Assembly (NCBI GenBank): GCA_963665185.2
Contig: CAXXPO010000014.1
Span: 1-64,000, forward strand
Direction: 5' to 3'
DNA from: G963665185 sp963665185
Lineage (GTDB): Bacteria; Desulfobacterota; Desulfovibrionia; Desulfovibrionales; Desulfovibrionaceae
Length of the DNA: 64,000 nucleotides
The translations under genes were made by a program, and so were the position numbers. Every line of letters starts with the position of its first letter. Position 1 is the stretch's first letter. This document shows positions 43,203 through 52,221 of this stretch, piece by piece. A model generated the notes under the pieces. It saw only the letters and a program-made list of their open reading frames with translations, did not search any database and had not been told where the DNA came from.

Positions 43203-44456
43203 CAGAGCGCGCCTGCCCTTGCGGGAGAACCTCCCCAGCGGCACGCCGCGATAGTACAGCCCCGTGCCCTTGGCCGGAGCCTCCAGGCTTTGTCCGGAAA
43301 GCAGGGCCAGCAGCGGCTCTATGGAGTCCAGGTTCAGGCCCATTCCCTCGCGCCAGGCAGGAAGAAGCTGGCGGATGGACGGATCGGGGCGAAAGGTCTT
43401 TCCGGCCGCCCTGCCCACGGGAAATCCCTGCCAGCGCAGTTTGGGCGGGAGTTTGGCAGCCTGTTCGTGCAGAAGCATCACCCTGCCGCCGAAGTCGTAA
43501 AGCCGGCCCGGCGGCAGGGCGGAAAGCTCGGCCGGCGGGTCCTGCGGCGCAAGTGTGGCAAGATTGACGGGCCTGCCCGGCACGTTGAACGAGAAAGAGG
43601 AAAAAGAAGATGCAGGCTGCCCCGGCTTGGTGAAACAGGCCATGAAAAATCCCTGGGATCGGCTGGCCTGCATGTCCACGCGCAACACCCCCTGCAACCC
43701 GAGCCGGGGCGTTTCGAAGATCAGTCCGGGAACCGGCGGCAGAGGCACAAGTTCCAGCCCCAGGTGCTCCAGGGCATGGACCACCTGTTCCTCGTTTTCG
43801 CGCACATTGGTGGTGCAGGTGGAAAACAGCAGCCGTCCGCCCGGAGCCAGCGCATCCGCGGCCCGTTCCAGGAGGCGGCGTTGCAGGGTTTCCAGTTGTC
43901 CGGTCTTGTCGTCGTTCCACAGGGACATGATGTTTGGATTCTTGTCCGTGGTGCCCCATCCGCTGCACGGAGGGTCGAGCAGGATGTGGTCGAACGAATC
44001 GTTTTCCAGGGGAAGCTTTTCGCCGGGATACGAACAGGTGGCGGTATTGGCCAGGTTCAGACGGCGCAGGTTCTGGCGCAGGGTGGCCAACCGGTCGCGG
44101 GACGGTTCGTTGGCCAGGACCAATCCCCGCGGTCCGACCAGCTGGGCCAGGAGTCCGGTCTTGCTGCCCGGGCTGGCGCACATGTCCAGCACCATGGCCC
44201 CCGGGGGCGGGGCAAGCAGCAGGGGCGGCAGCATGGACGACTTGTCCTGGATGTAGAGAAGCCCGAAACGCGAGGCAAGGCTGTCGCCCAGAGGGGTGGG
44301 TTCGTCCGCCAGCTCCTTGCAGAGCGGCGAGATGTCCAGGTCGTTCCAGGAGAATCCCTGGGCGGCCAGCAAGGCCTGCACAACGGGAGTTTCCTCCGGG
44401 GCGCACACGAAACGGAAGTATCGGGCTGTGGTATTCCTTGGATTCACACGTTGCAT
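43191..44456 (-). CDS. RsmB/RsmF-family 5-methylcytosine RNA methyltransferase
   Basis: About 421 residues. The Rossmann motif LDMCASPGSKTGLLAQL binds S-adenosylmethionine. The two conserved Cys lie in LDPPCSGWG and FSTCTTN, the catalytic pair of NOL1/NOP2/sun enzymes that methylate C5 of cytosine in rRNA or tRNA. The C-terminal 130 residues resemble the RsmF extension (PUA-like). The exact base cannot be told. The start is uncertain: ATG at 44456 has AAAGG directly against it, while GTG at 44447 has AAAGGA at a better distance. Confidence 0.85.
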   Translation of the reverse strand: MQRVNPRNTTARYFRFVCAPEETPVVQALLAAQGFSWNDLDISPLCKELADEPTPLGDSLASRFGLLYIQDKSSMLPPLLLAPPPGAMVLDMCASPGSKTGLLAQLVGPRGLVLANEPSRDRLATLRQNLRRLNLANTATCSYPGEKLPLENDSFDHILLDPPCSGWGTTDKNPNIMSLWNDDKTGQLETLQRRLLERAADALAPGGRLLFSTCTTNVRENEEQVVHALEHLGLELVPLPPVPGLIFETPRLGLQGVLRVDMQASRSQGFFMACFTKPGQPASSFSSFSFNVPGRPVNLATLAPQDPPAELSALPPGRLYDFGGRVMLLHEQAAKLPPKLRWQGFPVGRAAGKTFRPDPSIRQLLPAWREGMGLNLDSIEPLLALLSGQSLEAPAKGTGLYYRGVPLGRFSRKGRRALSGC

Positions 44457-44597
44457 CCTTTGTTCAATGCGGCTATATCGCAGAGGATTCAAGAATCGGA
44501 CCCCATGTCTCGATCATCCGAAGACATTGTCCTGGCCGCAATTGTCGAATGGTTCCAGAACTGCGGCCCTACCTGTTTCCGTGCAAGGAGTAAACCC

Positions 44598-45641
44598 ATG
44601 AAGCGTCCAGTCGCCCGCCGCGCGTCCTCCCTGTGTGCCGCCGTGTTCATTCTGGCAGCCCTGCTGCTGGCAGGTACGACCGCGCGAGCCGAGTCCGTGA
44701 GCCTGAGCTATGCCAACTTTCCTCCGGCCATCACCTTCCCCTGTGTGCAGATGGAGCGTTGGGCCAGGGAAGTGGAGAAGCGCACCGGCGGCGAAGTCAA
44801 GGTCCAGACCTATCCGGCCGGGACCCTGCTGGGCGCGAAGAACATGTACCGTGGCGTCATCAAGGGACAAGCCGACATCGGCTGCATTTCCATGTCGTAC
44901 CAGCCGGGCGTGTTTCCGTTCTCCTTTTCCTGCAATCTGCCCGTGGGCTTCACCTCGGCCACGGTTGCCAGCCTTACCCTTTGGGATCTGTACCAGAAGT
45001 ATCAGCCCAAGGAATTTTCCATGGTCAAAGTGCTGACCATGTTCACCTCCGCGCCCTCGCACATCATGTCCAAGACGCCGGTTCGTTCTTTGGCAGACCT
45101 GGAAGGCTACGAGGTCCGCGCTTCGGGAACCCTGGCTTCGGTGATGTCCAAGCTGGGCGCCACCCCGGTTGCCATGCCCATGCCTGAAGTCCCGGAGGCC
45201 TTGCAAAAAGGCGTCATTCAAGGATTTGTCACTTCCTTTGAAGTGCTCAAGGACATGAATTTCGCGGAAAGCTGCCGCTACGAAACCGTCATGGACCTGC
45301 CGGTCTATCCCTTTGCCGTCATCATGAACAAACGCAAATGGGACAGCCTGAGCGACAGCGCGAAAAAGGTCCTCAACGACCTGGGGCGCGAGCAGGCCCT
45401 GTGGACGGGACAGTATATGGACCAACACGTGGACGAGGCCCTGAAATGGTCCAGGGAAAAGTACGGAATTGAAATCATCGACCTGTCCAAGGAGCAGTAC
45501 AGGATTGCCCAGGACAAAATTGCACCCCTTGTGCAGGAATGGCAGCAAACCGCAAACAAGGCCGGGCTGCCCGCAGAAAAGATCCTCCTCGACCTGGAAG
45601 TCTTCAAGGCCAGGTACGAAAAGGAATATCCCGTAAAATAG
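44598..45641 (+). CDS. TRAP transporter solute-binding protein, DctP family
   Basis: A 347-residue periplasmic protein with a clear signal peptide (AALLLAGTTARAES, cleavage near 30). The DctP fold shows in the MERWAREVEKRTGGEVKVQTYPAGTL opening, GVIKGQADIGCISMSYQPG, and the ligand-binding region LEGYEVRASGTLASVM with the GVIQGFVTSFEVLKDM turn. It captures an organic anion and passes it to the DctQM permease encoded next. The substrate is unknown. AAGGAG lies 8 bp upstream of the ATG. Confidence 0.92.
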   Translation: MKRPVARRASSLCAAVFILAALLLAGTTARAESVSLSYANFPPAITFPCVQMERWAREVEKRTGGEVKVQTYPAGTLLGAKNMYRGVIKGQADIGCISMSYQPGVFPFSFSCNLPVGFTSATVASLTLWDLYQKYQPKEFSMVKVLTMFTSAPSHIMSKTPVRSLADLEGYEVRASGTLASVMSKLGATPVAMPMPEVPEALQKGVIQGFVTSFEVLKDMNFAESCRYETVMDLPVYPFAVIMNKRKWDSLSDSAKKVLNDLGREQALWTGQYMDQHVDEALKWSREKYGIEIIDLSKEQYRIAQDKIAPLVQEWQQTANKAGLPAEKILLDLEVFKARYEKEYPVK

Positions 45642-45723
45642 CCGTCCTTTCCGGCTGCAAAGCACAGGAAATAGGGCCGGCTGAATCCGTTACCGCACGG
45701 GCTTTCCCGGCCCTGCCCATACA

Positions 45724-46221
45724 ATGAAATATCTCGATCTCATACGCCTCTGGGCCAACAGGGTTCTCGCCTTTCTGGCCGCGGCCATGCTGCTGGGCAT
45801 GGTCTGTCTGGCCTGTGGCAACATCGTGCTGCGCACCATGGGCAGCCCTGTCGAAGGGACTTTCGAACTGATGGGCTTCATGGGCGCGGTCGTGGCAGGA
45901 TTTTCCCTCGGCTATGCCCAGCTTTCCAAAGGGCACATTGCCGTCAGCGTGCTCAAGGGGGTCTTTCCGCCCTGGTTTGAACGGGCAGTGGATGCGCTCT
46001 GCGCCCTTACCGGAACCTTGTTTTTTGCCGCAGCAGCCTGGCAGGTCTGGGATGTGGCCATGTTCATGGTGGACATGGGCGAACTCTCCGAAACCCTGCG
46101 TTTCGCGTATTACCCGTTCGTGATTGCCGTGGCGGTCGGCTGTGCCTCCATGGCTATGACCATGGCCGTGGACAGCCTGCACCTTTTGCTGAACACCCAG
46201 CCGCAGGGGGACGCCCGATGA
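45724..46221 (+). CDS. TRAP transporter small permease, DctQ family
   Basis: A 165-residue membrane protein with four hydrophobic segments and the DctQ pattern NIVLRTMGSPVEGTFELMGF near 35-55. It partners with the large permease to form the sodium-dependent TRAP channel. There is no good ribosome binding site at this ATG. It overlaps the next gene by 4 bp. Confidence 0.9.
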   Translation: MKYLDLIRLWANRVLAFLAAAMLLGMVCLACGNIVLRTMGSPVEGTFELMGFMGAVVAGFSLGYAQLSKGHIAVSVLKGVFPPWFERAVDALCALTGTLFFAAAAWQVWDVAMFMVDMGELSETLRFAYYPFVIAVAVGCASMAMTMAVDSLHLLLNTQPQGDAR

Positions 46222-47522
46222 GCCTTGGCGCAATCGGCCTTACCGGCATTCTTCTGCTTCTGGCCGTACTGTTCCTGGCGCGGATGCCCGTGGGATTCGC
46301 CATGGGCGTGGTCGGCTTCGGCGGCCTGTGGTATGTGAAGGGGCTGCCCGTGGCTTTGGGCCTGCTTGGAGACGAGGTCTGGGGCGTGTTCAGTTCCTAC
46401 GGGCTGACCGTGATTCCGCTCTTCATCCTCATGGGGCAGGTCTGTTTCTACGCCGGAGTGAACAAACGCCTCTACCACACGGCCTACGTGTGGATGGGAC
46501 CCATCCGGGGCGGCATCGCCATGGCCACGGTTCTGGCCTGCGCCGGGTTTTCGGCCATCAGCGGCTCCAACTCGGCCACGGCCGCCACCATGAGCACCGT
46601 GGCCCTGCCGGAAATGAAGAAATACCGTTACAACCCCGTGCTGAGCACCGGGACAGTGGCTTCTGGCGCGACCCTTGGCGTGGTCATCCCGCCCAGCGTG
46701 GTGCTCATCATCATCGGGCTGCAAACCGGGGTGTCCATTGGCAAGCTGTTCATGGGCGGGGTGCTTCCCGGTCTGATTTTAACCGGCCTGTTCATGGCGA
46801 CCATCTGGTATCTGTGTAAAAAACATCCCACATGGGGTCCTGCCGGTCCCCGTACGACCTGGACGGAAAAAATAACCTCCCTTTCCGGATCCATTGAAAT
46901 GCTGGTGCTTTTCTTTCTGGTCATGGGCGGGCTGTTCGCCGGGTTCTTCACCCCCAGCGAGGCAGGCGCGGCAGGCGCCGGACTGTCCATTGTCCTGTCC
47001 GGACTGCGCGGCCGCCTGTCGCGGTCCGATCTGGGCAAGGCGCTCATGGACACCCTGCGCGTGGCCAGCATGATCATGGTCATCGTGCTGGGTGCGATCA
47101 TCTTCGGCCGTTTTCTGGCCGTGACCCGGCTGCCCTTTGAAGTCGCCCAATGGACCGCCGGTCTGAGTCTGCCGGGGTGGGTCGTCATCCTGATGATCTG
47201 CGCCGTCTACGCCGTGGGCGGCGCGGTCATGGACGCCCTGGCCCTGCTGCTCATCACCATTCCCATCTTTTTCCCCGTGGCCCAGGGGCTGGGCTACGAT
47301 CCCCTCTGGTTCGGCGTGCTCATCACCGTGGTGACCACGCTGGGAGCCATAACCCCGCCCGTGGGCGTAAGCACCTTCATAGTGGCCTCAATGGCCACGG
47401 GAGTGCCGCTTTCCGACGTGTTCAAGGGCGTGTCCTATTTCATGTTCGCCTTTGTCGCCTGTATCCTGCTGTTGCTTCTTTTTCCGGGGCTGGTGCTTTG
47501 GCTGCCCGGGTTCATGGGGTGA
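46218..47522 (+). CDS. TRAP transporter large permease, DctM family
   Basis: A 434-residue protein with about 12 membrane helices. Family motifs are MPVGFAMGVVGFGGL near 22, ACAGFSAISGSNSATAATM near 110, and the ITPPVGVSTFIVASM loop near 380. It is the sodium-coupled transport subunit. Start overlaps dctQ by 4 bp (ATGA). Confidence 0.93.
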   Translation: MSLGAIGLTGILLLLAVLFLARMPVGFAMGVVGFGGLWYVKGLPVALGLLGDEVWGVFSSYGLTVIPLFILMGQVCFYAGVNKRLYHTAYVWMGPIRGGIAMATVLACAGFSAISGSNSATAATMSTVALPEMKKYRYNPVLSTGTVASGATLGVVIPPSVVLIIIGLQTGVSIGKLFMGGVLPGLILTGLFMATIWYLCKKHPTWGPAGPRTTWTEKITSLSGSIEMLVLFFLVMGGLFAGFFTPSEAGAAGAGLSIVLSGLRGRLSRSDLGKALMDTLRVASMIMVIVLGAIIFGRFLAVTRLPFEVAQWTAGLSLPGWVVILMICAVYAVGGAVMDALALLLITIPIFFPVAQGLGYDPLWFGVLITVVTTLGAITPPVGVSTFIVASMATGVPLSDVFKGVSYFMFAFVACILLLLLFPGLVLWLPGFMG

Positions 47523-47609
47523 GAGGCTGTTGAGAAATGCACGGCAGCCGCGTTGCCGCAAACAGCGCAAACCCTGGCGTATCGGGAAATACGCGATTAC
47601 CAGGGTTGG
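47523..47609. repeat. Palindromic region after the TRAP operon
   Basis: GGCTGTTGAGAAATGC near 47525 matches the dispersed motif at 43132. It is followed by a stem AACCCTGG (47570-47577) with CCAGGGTT (47600-47607), with an inner GCGTAT/ATACGC pair. It may end the TRAP operon. The remaining 90 bp up to the next gene show nothing else. Confidence 0.55.
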
Positions 47610-47696
47610 GCTTGCCTTGTCCTTGCGCCTTGCTTTTGCACCTGATTGAAAAGTTGAATTTTCCAGATACGTAACCGATCGCACCAAAGCACAGTC

Positions 47697-48587
47697 ATGC
47701 CTGCAACCCACATCATCGTTACCCGCGCCGAGGCAGGGCAAAAAATTGTCCGCTTTCTGGAACGGCGTCTGCCCGGCGTGCCGCGCTCGGCCCTGATGCG
47801 CTGGCTGCGTACCGGGCAGGTGCGGTTGGACAGCAGGCGTTGCAAGCCTTTCGTCCTGGTGGCCGAAGGCCAGGACGTGCGCATTCCTCCCTTCCTGCCT
47901 GAAGAGTCCCAGCCCCCCGTACCGCATGGAGTCCCTCCCCTGGAGATCATTTTTCAGGACCGGGACATGCTGGCCGTGAACAAGCCCGCCGGCTTGCCCT
48001 CCCAGCCAGGGACCGGACACGCGGACAGCGTGGCGACGCGGCTCAGGGCCATGTTTGCCGATGCGGATTTCATCCCCGCGCCCGTGCATCGACTGGACCG
48101 CGACACCACCGGCGTACTGCTGGCGGGAACCACCCATGCCGCGCTCAAACAACTCAGCCGGGACTTTGCCCAGAGCCGCATACGCAAGACCTATCTGGCC
48201 TGGGTGCGGGGTATCTGGCCTCACACCGGGGAAATGTTGCTGGAAGACAGCCTGGAAAAACAGGGAATGCCCGGAAGGGAAAAGGTTGTGGCCCATGCCG
48301 TTGAGGGCAAAACCGCCCTGGCCAGGGTTCGGGCAATCGGTTTCCGGGAAGGCAGGATTCCGGCCACACTGTTGTCTGTGGAATTGCTCACAGGGCGGAC
48401 GCATCAGATCCGCGTGCAGCTGGCCTCGCGTGGTTTTCCTCTGGTGGGGGACGGAAAATACGGTGGGCCGTCCTGCGATTTGGGGCTCCTTTTGCACGCT
48501 GCTCACGTGCTCCTGCCGGACGGGCGAACAATCAGCGCGCCTGCACCCTGGATGGGGCAATGGACTGTAGACGCCGTACCCCGCTGA
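47697..48587 (+). CDS. RluA-family pseudouridine synthase
   Basis: A 296-residue enzyme. An N-terminal S4-like domain (about 10-65: KIVRFLERRLPGVPRSALMR) is followed by the synthase domain with LAVNKPAGLPSQPG near 98 and the catalytic Asp in HRLDRDTTG near 133. GRTHQIRVQLA and GDGKYGG complete the RluA family pattern (RluC/RluD type). It isomerises specific uridines in 23S rRNA; which ones cannot be told. A weak terminator-like sequence (GGAG..CTCC then T6) follows at 48594. Confidence 0.9.
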   Translation: MPATHIIVTRAEAGQKIVRFLERRLPGVPRSALMRWLRTGQVRLDSRRCKPFVLVAEGQDVRIPPFLPEESQPPVPHGVPPLEIIFQDRDMLAVNKPAGLPSQPGTGHADSVATRLRAMFADADFIPAPVHRLDRDTTGVLLAGTTHAALKQLSRDFAQSRIRKTYLAWVRGIWPHTGEMLLEDSLEKQGMPGREKVVAHAVEGKTALARVRAIGFREGRIPATLLSVELLTGRTHQIRVQLASRGFPLVGDGKYGGPSCDLGLLLHAAHVLLPDGRTISAPAPWMGQWTVDAVPR

Positions 48588-48800
48588 TTTTTCGGAGGGG
48601 TTTTGTAGCTCCTTTTTTCGCCACGCCCTTTTTGGGAACCGGTGTTGACTTGTTTTTGCAAATAAGAATATGCTTTCCGTTCATTGGAGTAATATCCTTC
48701 AGAAAACGAAAATGTGCTTTCGCGGGGTTGCGGCCTGTTTTGAGAATGCATTTTCCATAAGCGGTGCTGGAGGCTCAACAACACGCTCCATGGGGGGGAA

Positions 48801-49793
48801 ATGAAATTTTTGAGTGTATTGATTTGTCTTTTGGGATTGGTCTGCGGGGCTTTGACCGCCTTTGCCGCCGAAGACGTCGCCAGGGAAGGGAAACAGGCGG
48901 TTCCGCCCTGTCCTGATTATGCGCAGGACAACGCCTGGGCGGGAAAGCCCGCGTCCATTGAGAAGCCCGTGGATGTCTTTTACGTCTACCCGACCATCTA
49001 TCCTGAGTCATTCCCAAAGAACATGGACATCCGGCGCGACGACCTGCGGGCCCGTGCCGTGCATCTTCTTTCGGCCCAGGCAGGGGTGTTTTCCGGTTCG
49101 GCCAATCTGTTCGCCCCGTTTTACCGCCAGGTGTCCTTCACGGTGCTGGACCCCAAGGTGGACACCTTTCATGACCCGTACTTCCGCATTGGCGCGGACG
49201 ACGTGCACCGGGCGTTCGACTACTATCTGAACCACCTCAACCCGGACCGTCCCTTCATTCTGGCGGGCGACAGCCAGGGCTCGGTGGTGCTTGTGGACCT
49301 GCTGCGCCGCCGGTTTTCCGATCCCGCCCTGCAAAAGCGGCTGGTGGCCGCATATGTCATCGGCTATTCCATTGTTCCCGACGACCTGAAGAAGTACCCC
49401 TGGTTCAAGATCGCCCAACGTGCCGACGACACGGGGGTGATCATCACCTACAACACGCAGGGACCCGGCGCCACGGGATCGCCTGTTCTGCGTCCGGGCG
49501 CGGCCTGCGTGAACCCGTTGCTGTGGTCCACCAGCGATGCCCCGGCAGACAAGTCCCTGAACCTGGGCGCGGTCTTCTACGACGACGTCAGGGACGTCAT
49601 TGTCCGCGACGTGCCCCATTATTGCGGGGCGCAGATAGATCCCAAGACGGGCGCCTTGGTGACCACGCCGCCCGACAAGCTTCCGCTGGGCAGTTTTCCT
49701 CCGGGCGTGTATCACAAGTACGACTATGCGTTCTGGTATCGCAACCTGGAAAAGAATGCGGCCGACCGCATCCATGCCTATCTGAAAAAATAG
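48801..49793 (+). CDS. DUF3089 alpha/beta-hydrolase-like secreted protein
   Basis: A 330-residue protein with a signal peptide (LGLVCGALTAFAAED). The DUF3089 pattern is visible: DVFYVYPTIYPESF near 55, ANLFAPFYRQVSF near 105, the nucleophile elbow AGDSQGS near 160, and a C-terminal YHKYDYAFWYRNLEKN. These proteins have an alpha/beta-hydrolase fold with presumed esterase activity and unknown substrate. The elbow has Asp where the paralogue has His (AGHSQG). Confidence 0.82.
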   Translation: MKFLSVLICLLGLVCGALTAFAAEDVAREGKQAVPPCPDYAQDNAWAGKPASIEKPVDVFYVYPTIYPESFPKNMDIRRDDLRARAVHLLSAQAGVFSGSANLFAPFYRQVSFTVLDPKVDTFHDPYFRIGADDVHRAFDYYLNHLNPDRPFILAGDSQGSVVLVDLLRRRFSDPALQKRLVAAYVIGYSIVPDDLKKYPWFKIAQRADDTGVIITYNTQGPGATGSPVLRPGAACVNPLLWSTSDAPADKSLNLGAVFYDDVRDVIVRDVPHYCGAQIDPKTGALVTTPPDKLPLGSFPPGVYHKYDYAFWYRNLEKNAADRIHAYLKK

Positions 49794-49871
49794 GTGCGGC
49801 AACGACTCTACCCTCAAGCCGGATGGACGCAGCAGCGGCCATCCGGCTTTTTTCAAAAACAGGGATATGCA

Positions 49872-50876
49872 ATGCGTAAATTCTCTTTTTTCGTCGTCCT
49901 GATCGGATGCCTGACGCTGACAGCCCTTGCGGGCTGCCGGAAATCCCTTGAACAACATGACTTCGGCGCACCTGCCAATGCCACGGATTATTCCCGGGCT
50001 GCCCACTGGTCCATTCAGGCCAATGACATCACCCATCCCATCGACGTCTTTTTCGTCCATCCCACCACCTACGGCCCTCCGTCCAATGGCAAATACAACG
50101 CCGACCTGGACGACGCCGAACTGAACGCCAGGACGGACCGCGAAGCCGTAAACTGGATGACGGACGCATTTTCCGGCTGTTGCAATGTGTTTGCCCCGCG
50201 CTATCGGCAGATGAACATCGAAGTGCTGTCCATGTCTGAAGCCCGGAAAGCGCATTACATGGAAGCAGCCATCAACGATGTGCAGGCCGCCTTTGCCTAT
50301 TATCTGAAGCATCTCAACAATGGCCGCCCGTATATCCTGGCAGGCCACAGCCAGGGGTCCAACGCCTTGCTGGAGGTGCTGCTGCGCCATCCCGATATGC
50401 TGGAGAGATCCAAGCTTGTGGCCGCATACATGCCCGGATGGACCTTTACTTCAAAGAACCTGCGCGACATGGGGTTGGAACTGAGCCGGCGGCCCGACCG
50501 GACCGGCGCGCTCATCACCTGGAACACGGTCGGTCCGGACGGAGTATCGCCCGTGGTCCGAGAGGGCGCGGTCTGCGTGAACCCGCTGTCCTGGACCACG
50601 GATTCCAAACAATACCCTGCCAGCCGAAACCGGGGGGCGCGTATTCTTTTGAACGACGGGAAGGCGTTGGAGGTGGACCACTTTACAGCCGCGCACATTG
50701 CCGACAGGAACGGCCAGCGCGTGCTGGAGATTCCCACGCCCGAACCGGAAATCCTCAAGCAGCTGAACATGTCCATGGGGCCGGAAGTGTACCACCGCTA
50801 CGATTATGATTTCTTTTTCAACAACATCCGGGAGAACGTGAAGGTGCGTTGCGAGGCGTATTTGCAGGGAAGGTAG
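49872..50876 (+). CDS. DUF3089 lipoprotein, paralogue of the preceding gene
   Basis: A 334-residue lipoprotein: a signal peptide ends in the lipobox LTALAGC (Cys near 21). The same DUF3089 elements follow: DVFFVHPTTYGP, CNVFAPRYRQMNIEV, AGHSQGS near 160 and VYHRYDYDFFFNNIREN. It shares motifs and order with the protein encoded 78 bp upstream, suggesting tandem duplication followed by a change of location from soluble to anchored. Confidence 0.83.
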   Translation: MRKFSFFVVLIGCLTLTALAGCRKSLEQHDFGAPANATDYSRAAHWSIQANDITHPIDVFFVHPTTYGPPSNGKYNADLDDAELNARTDREAVNWMTDAFSGCCNVFAPRYRQMNIEVLSMSEARKAHYMEAAINDVQAAFAYYLKHLNNGRPYILAGHSQGSNALLEVLLRHPDMLERSKLVAAYMPGWTFTSKNLRDMGLELSRRPDRTGALITWNTVGPDGVSPVVREGAVCVNPLSWTTDSKQYPASRNRGARILLNDGKALEVDHFTAAHIADRNGQRVLEIPTPEPEILKQLNMSMGPEVYHRYDYDFFFNNIRENVKVRCEAYLQGR

Positions 50877-50999
50877 AAGGGCGGCGGAACGGCTTCCGGC
50901 CTGTAGTGCCTAAGAAAATTGACTTTTTCATGTAGGGAGTTGTAGGTTCGTAAAAATAAGTTATGAGACTTTAAAATTAAGATGGCAGGAGTTTACAGA

Positions 51000-52217
51000 A
51001 TGAGGCTTCTCACCGGATTACGTGTAAAAAATTTCAAATCTATTCGGGATGTGAAAATCGAACTAGGGCAGCTTAATGTCTTTATCGGTGAGAATGGCGT
51101 GGGAAAAAGCAACCTCCTTGAGGCCATTGGAATGCTCTCCATGGCGATTTCAGGAACCATGAATTATAATGGTCTTTCTGAAAGGGGTGTAAGGCTTTCT
51201 ACACCGGAAGTATTTAAAAGTTCTTTCAAGTATGTCAAGAGGCCACAAGAAATTCGTATTGAGTCCCGAATGGCGGATGATCTGCACTACGATGTGACGG
51301 TTATTCCTGGAAAAAATGGGAGTAGGCATCCTTTTTCGTATAAAAATGAGCTTTTGTACCAAAAAGGGGGAATTGAATATGCTGGTCGTAGCCACAATGG
51401 GGCCACTGTTAACAAGCATCCTGTCGTAAAAAAGCCAACAGACAATAGCAGCATCCTTTTAGCGGCAGATGCTTCTGGAGCAATGCCAGAAAATGTACAG
51501 GATTCGCTATACAACATGTCTAGATATGGGATATACGCACCTTCTACTCCCATCTTACAAGGAATCTCTATAGACACAAGCCGACAACAACATCTTGGGC
51601 TGTACGGTGGCAGTCTCGCTACCGCTTTACAGACAATGAGTAGAAAAGAAACCAACTATACAGTCCTAATGTTGGCGAAAATGTTTAAGTGGGTTCAAAG
51701 TGTGGGATGTGCAAATCCCGACCCTTTAATTCAATCCCAGCAAATACATACGCAGCCTTTTGTTGTTGCGTTTGTAGACAGCTTTATGAATAAAAAGTTT
51801 AACGACTTATACGCCTATGATGTCAGCGAGGGGGTATTATATGCCCTCTTTGCACTCTGTCTTTTAGTCCATCATGAATCTCCTCCATTTTTTGCACTTG
51901 ATAATATTGACAGCGCACTAAATCCTGGACTTGTCGTTTCCCTTGTCAGAAGGATGGCATTGTTCCTTGAAGATGATCCAGGAAAGCAAATTCTTCTGAC
52001 GAGCCATAACCCGACAACGCTTGACGCTATGGATCTTTTTAATGATCAGCATAGGTTATTTGTTGTGGAGCGTAGTTCTGAGGATGGCAGTAGCCAAATT
52101 CGACGCGTTAAACCACCAGATGGGATGACGCGAGAACGCTGGAGTGAACTGGTCTCCAACATGAAACTGTCTGAATTATGGCTGTCTGGGTCCATTGGGG
52201 CCATTCATCAGGAATAA
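51000..52217 (+). CDS. AAA/ABC-type ATPase of a putative two-gene defence module
   Basis: A 405-residue SMC/RecF-like ATPase (AAA_21 type). The opening LRVKNFKSIRDVKIELGQLN and Walker A GENGVGKSNLLEAIG lie near residues 8-45. A signature-like VSEGVLYALFALCLL lies near 280, Walker B is FFALDNIDSALNP near 300, and the H-loop is LTSHNPTTLDAMDL near 335. The usual catalytic Glu after the Walker B Asp is Asn here. The start at 51000 has AGGAG 8 bp upstream. Lower G+C than its neighbours indicates transfer. It pairs with a TOPRIM-like gene 4 bp downstream, as in OLD-like, PARIS or AbiL-type systems. Confidence 0.82.
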   Translation: MRLLTGLRVKNFKSIRDVKIELGQLNVFIGENGVGKSNLLEAIGMLSMAISGTMNYNGLSERGVRLSTPEVFKSSFKYVKRPQEIRIESRMADDLHYDVTVIPGKNGSRHPFSYKNELLYQKGGIEYAGRSHNGATVNKHPVVKKPTDNSSILLAADASGAMPENVQDSLYNMSRYGIYAPSTPILQGISIDTSRQQHLGLYGGSLATALQTMSRKETNYTVLMLAKMFKWVQSVGCANPDPLIQSQQIHTQPFVVAFVDSFMNKKFNDLYAYDVSEGVLYALFALCLLVHHESPPFFALDNIDSALNPGLVVSLVRRMALFLEDDPGKQILLTSHNPTTLDAMDLFNDQHRLFVVERSSEDGSSQIRRVKPPDGMTRERWSELVSNMKLSELWLSGSIGAIHQE

Positions 52218-52221
52218 TGTC

